This document shows positions 49,065 through 61,759 of a DNA stretch of 64,000 nucleotides, piece by piece (position 1 is the stretch's first letter; the number at the start of each line of letters is the position of its first letter). Where the stretch lies: NCBI RefSeq assembly GCF_001540865.1, contig NC_033621.1:24775134-24839133 (forward strand), given 5' to 3'. Source of the stretch: Ananas comosus (Eukaryota > Streptophyta > Magnoliopsida > Poales > Bromeliaceae). Position numbers and translations under genes: made by a program. The notes under the pieces were generated by a model. The model saw only the letters and a program-made list of their open reading frames with translations, searched no databases and was not told where the DNA came from.

Positions 49065-52000
49065 ATGTCTCCTCCCTCTCCCTCCACCAAAGAAGAAATA
49101 GAGGAAGAAGAAGAAGAAGAAGAAGAAGAAGAAGAACCAAAAGAGGAGGAAGAAGAAGAAGAAGAAGAAGAACCAAAAGAGGAGGAAGAAGAAGAAGAAG
49201 AAGAAGAAGAAGAAGAAGAAGAAGAAGAAGAAGAACCAAAAGAGGAGGAAGAAGAAGAAGAAGAAGTAAAAGAAGAAGAAGCAAAAGAGGGCGAAGAACC
49301 AGAAGAGGAGGAAGAGACCCGTCGGGAAACCACGGGCGTCCCCTCCTCTTCCACCTTGGTAGAATCGGTGAACAGTCTCTGCGCCCTTAGCGGCGCCCTC
49401 TCCGAATTCACCCGCCAATGGCGCGACCTCCAAAGCACCCTCGACTTCATCCTAGCCTCCATCGACGCTCGCTCCAAGCACCTCGACGCCGCACCCGCAA
49501 CAACCGATAATCCACTCCCAAAGGCACCCAAGCCCGATCCCGACCCGGTCCTCGCGGAGCTCCACGCCCTGTGCGAGGGCATGCGCGGCCACGCGCTCCG
49601 CAAGTTCGTGGCGTCCCGGCTCTCCGAGCTCGGGTGGCTCCGCCGCGAGGTACCCGCCGCGCTTCCCCGCGCCCGCGACCCCGCCGCGCTCGTGTTCTAC
49701 GCCATGGGCCACTTCTACCGCGAGAGCAGCAAGGCCTTCGTCCGCCCCTCTAAGCTCGTCGACTCCCGCCGCGCCTGCATCCTCCTCCTCGAGTTCTACG
49801 TCCTCTCCGGATGCCTCCCTGCCTCCGCCGCCGTCGACCCCGCCGTCCGGAAGGTCGCCGTGGGCGCCGCCCTCACGTGGCGCGACCGCCTCGTCAAGGA
49901 AGGCGGCGGTGTCCACGCTGCCGGCCCCGTGGATGCGCTCGGGCTCACACTATTCGTTGGGTGCTTCGGCATCCCCCACGAGTTTAGTTCCAAGGAGATG
50001 TGTGACCTGCTGAGATTGAGTAAACTCGAGAAGAAAGCTCATGTCTTGCGCCAGTCCCCGATCCTACTCAGCAAGCTGCCCGGTGATCATCTCTGGGTCC
50101 CTTCATTACTTTATTATTTGATTATTTGATCTTCTCTACAGCCTGTGGTATAATCTCTAATTGCTTGTCAAAGATTGTTAGGAATAGGAAGCAAGCACGG
50201 GATAACACTCAAACCTGTTGTAGAAATGGCCATTAAAAAATATTAGACAAGTAACCACTACGGTAAGGAAACCTGTCAAATATTGTGAAATACTACACTT
50301 GACGTCTTGACCGCCCTCCATTATTGTTAATACCATCTAAAAAGCATCTGATATTACAGATGGTGCTTGCCGAACAATCCTTGCCATATTGTTTTCATTT
50401 TTATTATCATGAAGCAGCTGATTATAGCAGAGCAATAAGATGCTCTACGAAATATGGAGAAGATTCAGTAAACAAGGGTTACCCATCATAGTTCAAGACT
50501 TTGACTTGAAAATCAAACATCTCGATTGATTAAAATATTTTGCTTGTCGCGTCTTGAATTGAAGAATCTTTCCTTTTTTCTTTTTGGTGTTCTATGGTTT
50601 TTCTTCTTTTTTCTTTTTGGTCTTTTTTGGGGTGTGGGGAGGCGGTGGCGCATTGAAAATGATTAAGGACGTGCAATATCCTAGGGTCAGAACAATAAGA
50701 AAAGGAAAGAGAGGAAAGCATAAGATAATGAAGAGAAAAGGAAACCGTGGAAAAGAAAGAACATAACATTTGCTGTAATCATTTTCATGTTTTCTATTAT
50801 TGCTATATCTGGATATTATTACTAGATCTCTCCATTGTCCATTGCTAATGTAATCATGCACTCTCAGTAGCATACCTCCTCTTTGAATTAACTATTTCCC
50901 ATCACTGACTGGTTCAAGGCTTGAGAAAAGGCTTTTTTAGAGAATATGATTGCTTACAGATAAGTGATATGCAGAAGAGAGTGTCAGTAACTTGACTGAC
51001 TAGTTCGTTTAAGTATTCTTTTGTAGGCAACTATTCTATTTCACTGTAGTATTTTCCATATTGTTCGAATAAGGTAACAGCTGAATGTCTTAAGTGCCAA
51101 CAATGAAAACTAAATCGTAGTAGTGGTTTTTTTCCTCCTAAACGAATGGCAGATATAGATGCATGATTCTTCTAGAGATATAGGCAATATGTAAGCTATC
51201 GGTTTGGACAAGATGTAGATTTATCTCGTTAGACGAACTCCTTACCGTGGTTCATCAGTGCCATATATATCAACTGTGTAGAAACAACATAGATTTTGTG
51301 CAGTCTTGTAGAGACAATTCAATCGAAATATAGTCCTGTGCCTTTCATAGTCAAGAACTTACAGATGGCATTGCTTTCCCATACTTATATGGCCATGCAA
51401 TTTTCGCAAAGTATTTTTCCATGATCTGTTTGGAGAAACTGTGCTCATTTTCTTTTGTTTTGGTTATGTTAAGTGTTAACATCGCTACAAATTGTTTCAT
51501 TTGCAGGTATAATTAAAGATTTGATACGTCAAGAGTCGTTTGTCGAAGCTGTTGAGCTTATTTGTGCTTTCGAGCTTAAGGGCAAATTTCTACCCATGCC
51601 TTTGTTGTCTTCATTTTTACTGAGACTTAAACAAAATGGAGAGAAGGAACAGGGGGGGCAATCTTCGATAAGTTCATTGGTATGGATTTCCTCCCTTCTT
51701 GTTTTGATATGCAGTATAGAAGTCCGATGAAAACATTCTCTCTGCTATGTAGAACCGTTTGCATTTCTATGGTGAACCATGGTCAAGCAGTGTTCTGTTT
51801 TGATATTTCCGCTTGGGTGATTCCCCCGTAAAAGAGCTTTTTTGTTTAGAATGGTTTTATGGTTAAAAAATTGGCCTTCGTGTTCTCTCCTCTGAAAGAG
51901 TGGAAAAATGAAAAAAAAAAAAAAATCTTGCAGCAGAAAATCACATTTAATGAAGTGTAGTAAGGCAGTCCAGAGATTTATGATGAAGAGTCATGGACCG

Positions 52001-54814
52001 CCTTGGGGCAGGAATCTAACAATTTGTGATCTCTCTTTGGATAACCATACTTCTCATGTGACATGTGGCATTGAAATTATTGTCCAATCTGATGGAACCT
52101 GTTCCCAGTTAATACATGCCATCTATTGTTACATCTTTTAATGGTCTGGACTGTTAGCTAATGTGCAAGATTCTTTAGCTAAATTTGATATCTACAATCA
52201 ACTGAAGTCACTATTTTACTGATAAAGGAAATGGATATTATCAGGAAAACTATGTGCAGAAAAGGGGGAAAAAAATTTAGAGGATGGGTTTAGTCAAATG
52301 CATCTCATGTGGATAATGAAGGTTTGGCAGACTAAAGAAGATACTTGGTCAAAGTTGTGATTAGCACATAAACAGATAATTGGATACGATTGTATTTTTA
52401 AAGAAAACTTGCATGACCCAGATATGAGTGAATGAACAGAGTTCAAGCAAATGGGCATACTTCTTATTTTATGTGAGAGCTAAGTATGAGATTTACAATG
52501 GTGTGTGGTCAATCCTGTTAGTGCTTCCTAAACCAGAATGAGTCCATAATTATTATCGTTCCATGCAATTTCTTCTCCATCCTATGATTTCGTCATCTCA
52601 AGTTGAATTCTTTATTTCTTTGAAGAAGTCCTTAATGCCAATTACTTATATTGTGGAGAATCCTAAATGATCTTTTGTCTATCCTGCAATTTGGTCCTAT
52701 AATCTTGTATCAGCTACTACACCTTACAACTGCAGTATGTTTTGACAGTTCATCTATTGCATGATTCTATTTTGTCGTCATCTTTGATGTTAGACAGCCG
52801 AAGTCTTAAGAATGAGATAGTTACAACTAGCACTTTTTTGCCCTTGAAGAAATAGTGTTAGTTCTAAGTTCTAACGATCTCGTATCAACCTATTCTGGGA
52901 GTAAATGTTAGAACGTTATTGGAAGTCTTGAGAGTTGGAACTTTAAGAATAGCTATATTGACCTATATCATTTTTTCCTGGAAAATATATGTTGTTGTGA
53001 ATGACACCAAAATGACTGATAATCCGACCTGAAATGAAATGCAAGACGAACCCAAAAACTTTTTTATTTGCTTCCTAGTTTATCCATTCAAAGCTGTTCT
53101 CTTGTCGTTTATCACTAAACCCTGATGTATTTGATGTTTATTAACCTTCTTCGCTTTCTTTGTGCTTCAAAAGTAAAACTACTCCCTGCATCTAAAGATA
53201 TCATATTTCACCATTTGTGGTCCAAGAGGTAAAGCTGCAACCTGGTTGGCAGATAACTTGCCAACTAGCACTATTGAATTAAAGAGGAGCCCGATTTTTT
53301 CATTTTGTATTGGGGACATTGGCACCACAGTTTGACAACTAGTCGCAGAATCTATCATGCCTTTTTTGTGCTTATTGGTTGTGTTCTAGCTGGTGTCAGT
53401 TTATACAGGAGACATTTTGATATGGCTGATGATGATTCTTTTTTAGCTTGTTAATTCTGTATTAATTCTTTGTTACTATTGTTGTCTTGGAAAGAACCTT
53501 TTTTATCAAAGAAGGCTCCAAATTGATGATCAATTGTGTTTATTTTGTTTTGGTTAGACGAAATAATGCACGTAAAAATAGCCATATTGTCTCCGTGCTC
53601 ATGCATGTGTAATCATGGATATTCACAAAAGCCTTATGCTCGTGATCATAAATCTCTGCCCAATGTTAGTGGTTTATTATACTTGTCCTTAGCTCATGCA
53701 TGACAGAAGACATGTAAATAATATGATTTTGCCTCGTTGGTATTTTTGGATGCACAAATGGCAATGATGTTGAGCTTCCATTTATTTTGCCTCGTTGGTA
53801 TTTTTGGATGCACAAATGGCAATGATGTTGAGCTTCCATTTATATCTATGTGCCTGGAAAGTGCTGTGTTCATAATAAAATGTTGAACAGAAGTACATAG
53901 TCGAACTTGTTTTATTGCTTAAAACTACTACAGATTCACAGATATGGAGGCTTTATCATGGTACTAATTTGAATGTTGAGACAGTTGTACAATTGCATAA
54001 ATTTGAGAACATCAGCTAGTACCTTATTCAAAAAAACCTGGATTAATAAAATATATAGCATCATATGGTTGACACGAGTTGTAATTGTTCCATGCAGAAA
54101 AGTTCTGGCGAAAGGGAGTTAGCCGCTTTAAAATCAGTGGCCAGATGCCTGGAGGAGTACAAGCTCGATCCCTCCGAGCTAGCTGATTTCCATATCAATG
54201 AGAGGATCGCCAGATTAGAAAAAGACATTGCAGAAGCTGAGCAGAAACTGCAGCAGAGGAGCTTAAAGAGAAAGGTGGGGGAGGTGGCGGGTCCCTCTGA
54301 AAATCCTGGAGGGAAACGCCCATGGCCGGCTGCTGCCGTATCATCGCCTCGTGTTGCACCTGAACTGATCAGACAACTGCACGATCAGAAAATAGCTTGT
54401 GCGCCCTCTAATCCCAATCTCTTTTACAAAAACTATGTTCCCATTAACATGCTTGATGAGGGTTTTCAAGGGTTACATGGTGGGGGTCCAAATGGTGCAG
54501 AAGTTAGACCGGGTAACAATGGGAGGCTATTTTATGCAGATACAGCGCACAGCAGCTTGATGGGGCATCCGCCTTCAGGAGGAGCAAGCTGGTTGCAAGT
54601 CAGCCCATTGCAAGCTGGAAGGCCAAATTTTTACTTGCAGGGAGGCCCACAAGCTTCATCCCTGGCTGACGGAAGCAGAAATGGAAGTGGGAGCTCAGCC
54701 GCTGACCTCTACAAGTTTGCAGATGCTGTTTTGGAGCGTGAATCGCGTTATGGCAACTCTGGTGCTAGCTATGCTGCACCTAGACCTAGCTATTTTCCAT
54801 CTCTCAACAGTTGA
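49065..54814 (+). CDS. FRIGIDA-family protein with a long glutamate tract
   Basis: Relative of FRIGIDA/FRL proteins, scaffolds of the complex that activates FLC-type flowering repressors in Arabidopsis. Exons 49065-50082, 51507-51679 and 54098-54814 give 635 residues. The ATG at 49065 is preferred over 48816, because the sequence before it lacks family similarity. Residues 10-84 are nearly all Glu with PK punctuation. After it, VNSLCALSGALSEFTRQWRDL is a coiled coil. Next comes the FRIGIDA domain with LCEGMRGHALRKFVASRLSE, EVPAALPRARDPAALVFYAM, ILLLEFYVLSGC, LFVGCFGIPHEF and IIKDLIRQ...EAVELICAFEL. Exon 3 has LAALKSVARCLEEYKLDP and a second coiled coil, then a Gly/Ser/Asn-rich tail. FRI/FRL subtype is not certain. 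Exon 1 is GC-rich, the others are not. Confidence 0.88.
49088..49312. repeat. Coding (GAA/GAG)n array with CCAAAA spacers
   Basis: Trinucleotide array in the FRIGIDA-family exon 1. It is organised as several blocks that each start with GAGGAGGAAGAA and end in CCAAAA (Pro-Lys), indicating block duplications as well as slippage. Confidence 0.9.
53726..53843. repeat. 58-bp tandem duplication in FRIGIDA-family intron 2
   Basis: Two near-identical copies running from ATTTTGCCTCGTTGG to CTTCCATTTAT, period 58 bp. Confidence 0.9.
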
Positions 54815-55436
54815 GTTGCAATATTTTATTTTCCTTTTCTCTTTTTCGGATGTAGGGTGGAATCGAACTTGGTTTTAGGTTCTTCTATATGGAAAGCAAT
54901 GTGCTGTACATGAGAAATACTGTTTCGCTGATTAAGTTGTATATACATATCGTACTCTGTTCCTGAAGGTCAAGATTGACCTACCTGCACAATTGCTGTG
55001 CCTCCTTTTCACTTCATCATCGACTGCTGATTTAAGATAATGTAAGAAGCCTTTGGCAGCATTATTAATTTATTATGTATTTGATACTCTTTTTTTTTAT
55101 CGGTTTTTGGTGTTACTTCTATTTTCCTAATTAAGTGCATTTTCTGAAGTTCTGTGTACGCGAGATTTCCGAAGACAAGCCGATTTCAGGATGCATTTTT
55201 TGCTTATTATTGTCTAGATTTTCTTGCAGTAGCCTTGTGATTATTATGAAGTGGCTCGGAAAGTCAAACTAAGTAAGGCACCTAAGAGGCTAAGACCAAC
55301 AAAAAGCAATACCTAACTTTTCCATACGAGCCGCTCTAACTCACCCTCCTCCACAGGAGATTAGTTGTGCATCGAGCTAAAATCCCGACATGATTGGATC
55401 CCCATTACCTCAAGTTTTTTTTTTAAATTTTATTTT

Positions 55437-55473
<37 letters not shown>

Positions 55474-56011
55474 GAAAAATAACATGCAATTCTTGTAGTT
55501 TATTTTTTTTACAAATTAACTCGGCTAGAAACATAGATGGCTTTCAACTTAAAATTTTTAATATAGATTATTAAATTTTTAATCAACTGTATATGATTTT
55601 TTTTTGTTCTGAATTTAATTTTTAGTCAACTGCACTGGTATATGGTCAGTTTTTGATTTCGAGAGTTTGAACCGTCGGGACGGTTCATCAAACTGGAATT
55701 TGGATTTGGACCTAAGACTCGTACGTGCCAGCGTGGAGAGGTAGCGGTGCGCGCGCGCGCGCCAAGCGAAAAGTTGGTAGGGGGAGGGACGAAGGGGAGG
55801 AAAGGCCGGGGGAAGGTGGTAGGTAGGCGTCTGACGAGAGCTAATGCGTATGTTAACCTCCCAAGACTAAAACGAAACAACGCCAAACAAAACGTACCTA
55901 CAGCAGGAGAACCCACCGCCGCCGCCATTTCCACCCACCTCCTCTTCCTCCTCCTACTCTTCCATCTTTCCCGTCTCTCTCCGATCGATCTCAGCCTCAG
56001 CCTCAGCCTCC
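54815..56011. other. Spacer between the FRIGIDA-family and RAD52-2 genes
   Basis: 3' UTR, then AT-rich sequence, a degraded SINE fragment with a (GA)n run (55415-55540), and a GC-rich promoter with a short (GC)n at 55748-55762. No gene is seen. Confidence 0.55.
55415..55540 (-). mobile_element. Degraded SINE 3' fragment with expanded (GA)n
   Basis: Same 3'-half pattern as the SINE at 13983: T-run, GA repeat, then AACATGCAATTCTTGTAGTT, TATTTTTTTTACAAATTAAC and TCGGCTAGAAACAT. The GAGA near the SINE tail seems to have expanded to about 34 bp (55438-55471). Confidence 0.5.
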
Positions 56012-59000
56012 ATGGAAGCCGCAGCCTCAGCCGTGGCCGGGTCGGCTCTGATCCCCACCATCGCCGCCGCCGCCGCACGCACGGAGGCGAGGGCGCGGCT
56101 GCTGACGTTGTCGTCGTCGCCGTCGCCGTCGCCGTCCCTGTTTTTGAAGAGCCCTGTTGTCCGGCCTCTTGTGGCCGCGTCCTCGTCGGAGAAGGGGGCG
56201 GGTAAGAGGGTGGCGCGTGCTGCGGCGGCCGTGCCAACGAGCAACTACGTGGTGCCGCTGGACAAGGCCTCCGGGATCACCCGCCCCCTGGTGGAGATCT
56301 TGAGGGATCTCAACAAGCGCGTCCCCGACAAGATCATCGATCCCCACCACAACTCCATCCCCTGGTACATCCGATTCCGCATCTCTTTCTCTTTCTCTTT
56401 CTCTTTCTCTTTCTCTTTCTTCCGATGATCTGCTTACCGATTAGAAATTATCAGAGCATGCTGATTAGTACGCGTAAGATTCTTTTTTTCGTGGGGAACA
56501 TTCTGTTTAGTGCGGTTATGATGTATCTCTGAGTTCGGTCGCTCATGAGTTTTGGTCAACTAAGATCTGGAAACTTGATTCTTTTTTCTTTTTCTTTTTC
56601 TTTTTCTTTTTCTTTTTTTGTCTGGGTGGGTGTGTTACATCAATCCTTAATTAATTGCTGAGATGAAACTAAGATGAGACTTGTTTGAGAATTTGATGAG
56701 AATCAGATCTGGAAAAGATAGCTGTTCAAGCTGAGATTTTGGAGTGGTTTCAGACTGGGTACTACAAAAGCAGCTGCCGAATAGTATGCCCCCTTAAGCA
56801 GATGTGTATATGCTTTAAGTAATTTTAGTTGTCGGTGAGGAATAAACTATGCTCAAATATTACTCGTTGAATGATTAGTAGCTGCCTGAACTCTCCATGG
56901 TTTGTTACCCCCTTGAGCCATATTTTTGTCGGTTTTGGAAAGTTAGAATTTTGTACTGAAATATGTGCAAGTTTATGTTTATCGTGTATAACTAGATAGA
57001 TTTGTCCAATAGAAAATAGCAAAGGTCCTTACATCCCAACAATTTGTGATTTACTACACAAGTCCTTCTCTCCACCCAGCTCTAGATGTCCCATTTGGTC
57101 AGCCAATCTATCTGCTGCAATTTCTTATCACTGCTTTGTTTAAGTCCTAAGTCCATTATTCCATTCCTTTTGATTCTGCGCAATAACATTCATGTTTCTC
57201 CCTTGGTCTTTGTGGATTGCTCTTCGTTTGGTTTGCATAAGCTCCTTACCTACATATACATTCTATTCATCACAAACAATTGTTCTTATGTGTTGTGCCA
57301 TGTTGGTTGTCATAAAATGTGTTCATAGTGGCTATAAATTTCGTGTGTCCAAATAAGGAGAAGTTTGCTTTTAAACAAGTGCATATACAGTTGTGCCTGT
57401 TAATAAACAATGAAAGGCAACAAAATCCTAGTATTAAACTGTAGAACTTCAGCACAGCATGGAGCAAAATGATTTGAGGGTTTTGATTCAAGGATTAAGG
57501 TACGGAGGTCACTGGCTTATTCAGTTCCTATCTGCTAATGTGGCTTCACCTATGAAATGTGCCAACTCACAAAGCCTCCTGTACTTCCAGCATTTAACCT
57601 TGTCTATTCTGTTAAACTTGTCAAATAAGAAATTCTTGGTTTTTGCTTCTACCCTTTTTTTTGATAATTTGATAACAATGTCAAATTTTCTTCTGAGAAT
57701 AGCACATTACCCTGTTGCTTTCAGCTTTTTCCCGAACCAATGATCCCTAGATATTGGAACCATAAGAATTGCACCTACAACAAGAAATTTGCCTAATTTT
57801 TCCATGTACACTAGCAGACATGTTAAACAGTACTACTTTATAAGGCATGTGTGTAGTCCTATTGAGAATATCTCATTTAAGGTTTTTCAAGCGAGTAAAA
57901 TATACTCACTTGAGAATTGGCTGGGTGGTTTTTCCATGTAACTACAATGTGCGCCTTATGCAATTTCTACCTTAGATATGCCGTATTATTTTTTTCTAAC
58001 TGCTTGTATGTTTGGTGGTTGATTTTATAGGTACCATGCCAACAGAATGTTGAGCTTTTATGCCCCAGGTGAAGTTCTTTATTTATTTGATGAAACTGAT
58101 CCAGATAATACAGTTCACAGTTTCCTATCCATGTTCTGGGGAAGAACATTTTGAGAGGAGCCCGACCTGATTGGTTTCTCATAATACCTGAATTTAGCTA
58201 TATTAAGCTTCTTTAATTTCTGGGCCATCTTGACATTTTTCTTGTGTCCATCAATTTTGGTAATTTATTTTGGATTAGTGCTTGATATGGTATGTCTTAT
58301 TTTTATTGAGCCTATATTTTAATTATCAATTTCCTTTTTCTTTTCCTTATTGTCTGTTTTCTTCTTGTTTGGAAATAAATATTGGAGAGAGTTCCTTGCA
58401 TCTCATTTATTTTGTAGTATCGATTTTGTATTATGGTTAAACTTCTGTTGATCTATAGAATAACCCTTTCTATTACTTGAAATATCTTTGTGCATGCCAG
58501 GTTTTTAACTGTATTTTCGTTGATATATTGGCATATTATCACCAGATAATGATTAGTACAATGGCATATTATCACCAGATAATGATGTATACAAGTCACT
58601 TGTACTGCTTGTCTTGTTTGTACATGAAATGTTTTTCCTTTTTCTTTCTTATTTTTTCTTCTATTGTTGTGTTGATTTTCTTTCTTCAGGTTGGTGTGGA
58701 GAAGTACGTGATGTTATATTCTCCGACAATGGAAATGTGACAGTGATATATCGTGTAACAATACGAGGAACAGATGGAGAGGTACTACCCTCGTATCTAT
58801 TCCTTTTCATGCTTATTGTTTATTTACTAGTTCGAAGATGAACTTACTACTAGTTTGCTTTTATTGTATCTTAGGCTTAAATGCTTTAGGTGATTTAAAA
58901 ATAGATCCCAGAACTATATTTTTTTTTCCCCAACTAGATTTTTTTTTTCTTTTGTGCCAAGCACAAAATATTTCATGGGTGGAAATTTCTGAAATCATGC

Positions 59001-60396
59001 AGTATGATAGATGGGGATTGAAATCCAAAAAACAATGTTCAGGTATTTGGTTTCCAAATGATGCATAGCCGGGGGTTGCACATGCATCTTAGCCTAAATT
59101 TTATATGAATGCTAGACGGCTAGATCAAGTAGCAAGTTGAATTGATGCTAGAGAAACTATGTAGTCATATATGTTTGTCATGTGGCCTCTGTCAAAGCAA
59201 AGCAAGTGATGTTAGTACTGCAGGAACTTTCTCATTAGCCTATGAATCAGCTGTAGCTATAGCATAATGTTGGATCAATTACCAAAACTACTTACATTGG
59301 CTACTATAAACTCTAATATATGGATGGAGCCAAAAATTTAGTCCTGAATCAAGAAAAAGGATTAGTTTAGCTTGCCTGAGATAGTTGAGACATAAGGCTT
59401 TTCTTTTTATTTGTTATGGTTTGAACACCAAAAGTGTGAATGACATACTGTCACTGCTTGGTGAAGGCTGAGATGGAACGGTGACTATAATTGAAATTCG
59501 AGTAATGCTATATGTAGTTTGGACTTTGGAGGAGCTTCTCACAGAAAGTGGTAGACCGCCAGTATAAGTTAGGTAGGTAAGCTGTGGATATCAAGTAAAA
59601 TCTGACATAAGCAAGATATACTTCAGTTTGTGTATTGGGCATCATTTAGGTTCCGAGTGTTGAACCCTCAGTATAATGTTTAAGTAAAATGTTCATAAAT
59701 ACTGACTTTAGTTATAACAAATTTACAGTAAAAAAGATTCATCTCTCAAAGGCATCTGATGCATTAGCATCAGAAAACAGATGAAGACAAATTTAAAGAA
59801 GAAAAAAGAAACAAGAAAGAAAGAACTGTTTGGCATCTTAAAATGAATCCTTATCGCCACCTTGTACCTCTTTCTTTCACGCCTGCTCAGAATGGGATGG
59901 CCTTTTGAAACTGTGAAGAAAATATTTTGATATGGGAAAATCTGCCACAGGTGGAAAGGCAGCCTTTGCCATACAAAACTTGTTGGCAACCTTATATCAA
60001 GTAAGAGCGGCTGCCAGATTGTTCCTTCATATGCGGAAGAGCTTTTAATCTGAGGCCTGGGGGAAAGAGAGAATGAAAAGAAACAAAAGAGATACATAAC
60101 ATCATAGAAACAGTGCTATTTCAGTTTCAATGTAATTTGTGTGTTCTCATAATTACTGGAAAAATAACTCTGAGATTCTTGACATATGTGCATGTGTTCA
60201 TTATGACCTGGGATCTAGGCTTTCCTTCTAATTTGAAGTATGCATGCAGGCACACAGGGAGGCAACAGGAACTGTGTCTTTAGAAGATGGCCAGTTTGAA
60301 GATCCAGTGGCTGCAGCAGAAGAAGCAGCTTTTTGCAAAGCCTGCGCACGGTTTGGTTTCGGCTTGTACCTTTACCATGAAGAGGAGGCGCCATAG
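56012..60396 (+). CDS. RAD52-2: Organellar RAD52-like protein 2 (ODB2/RAD52-2)
   Basis: Plant RAD52-like single-strand annealing protein targeted to plastids, acting in organellar recombination and repair. Exons 56012-56364, 58031-58068, 58690-58781 and 60250-60396 give 209 residues (Arabidopsis about 200). Residues 1 to about 65 are a Ala/Ser/Arg-rich transit peptide. The conserved core reads NYVVPLDKASGITRPLVEIL, WYHANRMLSFYAPGWCGEVRD, VTVIYRVTIRGTDGEAHREA and EDPVAAAEEAAFCKACARFG. It ends LYLYHEEEAP. Exon 2 is a 38-nt microexon with both flanking codons split. A TCTTTC repeat follows the intron 1 donor. The plastid form is preferred over mitochondrial RAD52-1 from the leader and C-terminus. 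Confidence 0.92.
56381..56420. repeat. (TCTTTC)n after the RAD52-2 intron 1 donor
   Basis: Pyrimidine hexamer repeat on the sense strand, starting about 16 nt after the donor. A further CTTTTT repeat lies at about 56580-56617. Confidence 0.9.
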
Positions 60397-60840
60397 ATAG
60401 AGGGGAATGATTTTCTTCCTAAATTTGTTGAGAATCCAGCAATATCGTTACTTGCATGAGTTCATAACTATCCATGAAAATATTTTCTCTCTTAAAAAAT
60501 ATTCACATCCGGAGTAGTACGTGCATATCTCCTATGATGTGAATATCGGGCGCGTGCCATTTACTTTGCCTCTGTTTTTGAGCTGAACTCTAGGTTGTTG
60601 TGTTACTCTTCCTGGGATAATGAACAATAATTAATGTTGTCGTTTCTTGAATTACTAATAGTTTAGTTATCTGATGATTTGGTTTTATCCACGGTAATAA
60701 GAACAGCCTTTTAATGGCGTCACTTTCATTATTTGGAAAAATATGGTGTTTTCTAGTAGTTATAGGCCCTAGCGAATCTACTATAACCAACACGACCACA
60801 AAACAAAGAAGCTCGCTTAGTAGGTTTTTTTTTCTTTTTT

Positions 60841-60947
60841 TTTTCTTTAAATGTTGTCCCCCACCCTCAAGAGCCTATAAAAAGTTTTTTTTTTCTGTTT
60901 TTTTCTTTAAATGTTGTCCCCCACCCTCAAGAGCCTATATAAAGGGT
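60841..60947. repeat. 60-bp tandem duplication
   Basis: TTTTCTTTAAATGTTGTCCC followed by CCACCCTCAAGAGCCTATA is repeated with a period of exactly 60 bp, nearly identical. Confidence 0.9.
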
Positions 60948-61262
60948 CCGTTTGATTACACAAAATTGTACCGAATGCAAATACAAATTCGAGAGTTGAT
61001 TTAATATATTTAACTCCAACTGCTATAGCATTAGGAATTATAGAAGGAGGTTCAACTGCAGCAATTAAAAAAAATAATTTTAAATAAAAAAATATGCTTA
61101 TCTTCTTAATTATTTTTTAAATAATTTTTTTTATATGGGAGATAAACTCACCATCGTATATATAAAATAATAAAATTTAAAAAATTATTTCTCAACTATA
61201 TATAACTAAACAAATTATTTATCGTTATAGCGCTTTTCACTACATCTAGCCAAACAGAGAGC
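60944..61262. mobile_element. MITE-like element between convergent genes
   Basis: Starts GGGTCCGTTTGATTA. The right end reversed reads GCTCTCTGTTTGGCTA, an imperfect inverted repeat of the kind seen in plant MITEs (GTTTGG near the tip). The interior is AT-rich and non-coding. The target duplication is not clear. Confidence 0.45.
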
Positions 61263-61759
61263 ATATAGTAACAAGTGCTGCATTTTATAGTTAAGAGAGG
61301 CCGGACTCCACTTTCTTTCGTTCTTCTTAATCCTTCACCGCAGTCGCATTTAACTAAGCCATTCCCGTGAGGGTGCTCCGGTTATTTGCAAATGCATTTA
61401 ACTAAAGCCTGGATAGGGCACGTTTGAATTGATAGTGACCCACGGAGATTCTTCACGAGTATGGCAATACCTCGGATGACTGCATCAGTGGTAATTGAAA
61501 TGCCTCGCAGAGTTGAAAGGTCTGCTAATTCTGAATCTTCTTGTTTTCATCACGATATCAGCTCAGAGATTCGTACAAAGGAAAACTGCCAAAATGGGCA
61601 AAGACAGAGACATCTCAAAAATTTGTGTAACAACAACGCTTCAGACTCTTTTGGCTACAGCTGCCTCGCTTAACAAATTAACATACAACACTTCAAAAGC
61701 CAAAAAATTTGAATGTACTTGGGAAGTTCGGAGACGACAAAACTTGAACAGCTGAAACA

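Larger units (their letters stand above)
60397..61759. other. Convergent 3' regions of the RAD52-2 and AIMP1-like genes
   Basis: Contains a 60-bp tandem duplication (60841-60947) and a MITE-like element (60944-61262). Small plus-strand ORFs at 61461-61755 overlap the AIMP1-like 3' UTR and are not supported. Confidence 0.55.

Noticed and set aside
48896..49916. Minus-strand poly-Ser/Phe/Leu ORFs opposite the FRIGIDA-family exon 1
   Set aside because: They are reverse translations of the GAA array and GC-rich exon; the plus strand has clear family domains.
61461..61755. Two small plus-strand ORFs near the right end
   Set aside because: They lie in the probable 3' UTR of the minus-strand AIMP1-like gene and have no family resemblance or splice context.
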